This document shows, one piece after another, positions 63,359 to 64,000 of a stretch of DNA of 64,000 bases. Below the pieces are notes generated by a model, which was given only the letters and a program-made list of their open reading frames with translations, did not search any database and was not told the DNA's origin. Location of the stretch: the NCBI GenBank assembly GCA_022226955.1, contig CP092079.1, positions 2,879,043-2,943,042 of the forward strand, in the 5' to 3' direction. The translations under genes were made by a program, and so were the position numbers. The stretch comes from Nitrospira sp. Its GTDB lineage: Bacteria > Nitrospirota > Nitrospiria > Nitrospirales > Nitrospiraceae. Every line of letters starts with the position of its first letter. Positions within the stretch are counted from its first letter, which is position 1.

Positions 63359-64000
63359 ATGTGGGGATGGATGAGCGGCCGCCCGCGACAGTGCCTCAAG
63401 ATCGGTGTGGAGTCAGTGGCCTGGGCGGAGGCGCAGCCCAATTGGCGTAGTAGACATGGGCATCGGTGCGTGACTTCCCTGCTTCCTGAGGGAGCGGTCA
63501 AGCCCTCGCCGGCCGAACCGAATCTTGTTCAGCGGACTGTTGTGGAAGCGAAGATTCAGGCCTTGGTCGATCCTCCTCATAATATTCGGATTCTGGGCCA
63601 CAGGGTGATGGCCAATTACCCTCGTCCCGTGACGTTGCTTCTGCCGGATGCGGCGGTGCGCGCCGTGGTGTTGCATGTGGACCAACTGCCCGCTCGTGCC
63701 GATGAGCGCGAGGCATTGATTCGTTGGCGGTTCGGCCAAGAACAGCTGTTCCCGCTCACCGGCACGACGATGCTCTCGCAAGTATTTAGCGGGTCGTCAC
63801 GCGCCACTGGCGCAGCGCAGTCGGTCTTAGCTGTGGCGGTCCATCAATCAGTCTTGCGCCAGTATGAATCAGTCTGTGAAAGCGCCGGGTTGGTTCCTCG
63901 CGATGTGGGGCTGACGAGCCTGCGTCTCTTCGATCTCTGGGACAAGATGGCCGGGCGGCCTGCATGGAAAAACGACGATCTTCTCTGGGTCAGCTTAGTC
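63359..64000 (+). CDS. PilM/GspL-like cytoplasmic platform protein (partial)
   Basis: An open frame of 214 codons from ATG 63359 runs off the right edge. GAGGAGGGG lies upstream. The start WGWMSGRPRQCLKIGVESV resembles the actin-like ATPase fold opening of PilM/GspL proteins, and FGQEQLFPL, VLAVAVHQSVLRQYESVCE and AGLVPRDVGLTSLRLFDLW match the family further on. It would link the ATPase to the inner-membrane parts. Only about the first half is visible. Confidence 0.6.
   Translation, partial: MWGWMSGRPRQCLKIGVESVAWAEAQPNWRSRHGHRCVTSLLPEGAVKPSPAEPNLVQRTVVEAKIQALVDPPHNIRILGHRVMANYPRPVTLLLPDAAVRAVVLHVDQLPARADEREALIRWRFGQEQLFPLTGTTMLSQVFSGSSRATGAAQSVLAVAVHQSVLRQYESVCESAGLVPRDVGLTSLRLFDLWDKMAGRPAWKNDDLLWVSLV

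Overview
The window looks like part of a Gram-negative chromosome, most probably from a Nitrospira-like member of the Nitrospirota. This is inferred from gene content (a large XrtA-flavoured exopolysaccharide cluster next to a type II secretion/pilus-type machine with a TPR-secretin and a LysM lipoprotein), moderate-to-high GC and many GTG/TTG starts. No rRNA or tRNA gene was seen, so the taxon is not proven.

Region 1 (1-48118, all + strand, tightly packed, many ATGA overlaps) is one long surface-polysaccharide locus. It begins with the tail of a DUF4910-like gene and an ATP-grasp protein. A duplicated block follows: SGNH hydrolase, sugar epimerase, beta-propeller protein, second SGNH hydrolase, GT4, second beta-propeller, second GT4, serine-acetyltransferase-like hexapeptide enzyme. 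Next come an FkbH-type HAD protein with its own acyl carrier protein, a GT2, an asparagine-synthase-like amidotransferase, two GT4s, a third SGNH protein, three more GT4s and a NodU-type carbamoyltransferase. From 26.5 kb the cluster supplies nucleotide sugars (UDP-xylose synthase-like and AlgD-like genes) and carries XrtA-cluster-type genes: GT4, FemAB, DegT aminotransferase, GT2, SxtJ and DUF5989 small membrane proteins, polysaccharide deacetylase, ATP-grasp, low-Mr tyrosine phosphatase, GT4, O-antigen-ligase/polymerase, GT4, a Gfo/Idh-SDR fusion, a membrane GT2, a second amidotransferase, an unusual GT and an FkbM methyltransferase. Together these could build, decorate (glyceryl/acyl, carbamoyl, amide, methyl) and polymerise a complex exopolysaccharide. 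No flippase, priming transferase or exosortase is seen here.

Region 2 (48119-54711) is an accessory patch. It holds two abutting IS3 remnants, a decayed IS3-family element with recognisable ends (48546-49750), three secreted-protein genes on the minus strand (two jelly-roll/polysaccharide-lyase-like paralogues and a four-repeat BACON/FN3 protein), and more IS3 debris (54125-54439).

Region 3 (54712-64000, + strand) starts with a TviB-like UDP-HexNAc dehydrogenase. It continues with an operon for a type II secretion/type IV pilus-like machine: TPR-secretin-cohesin lipoprotein, two pseudopilins, coiled-coil LysM lipoprotein, GspF, GspE, and a PilM-like protein that runs off the window.
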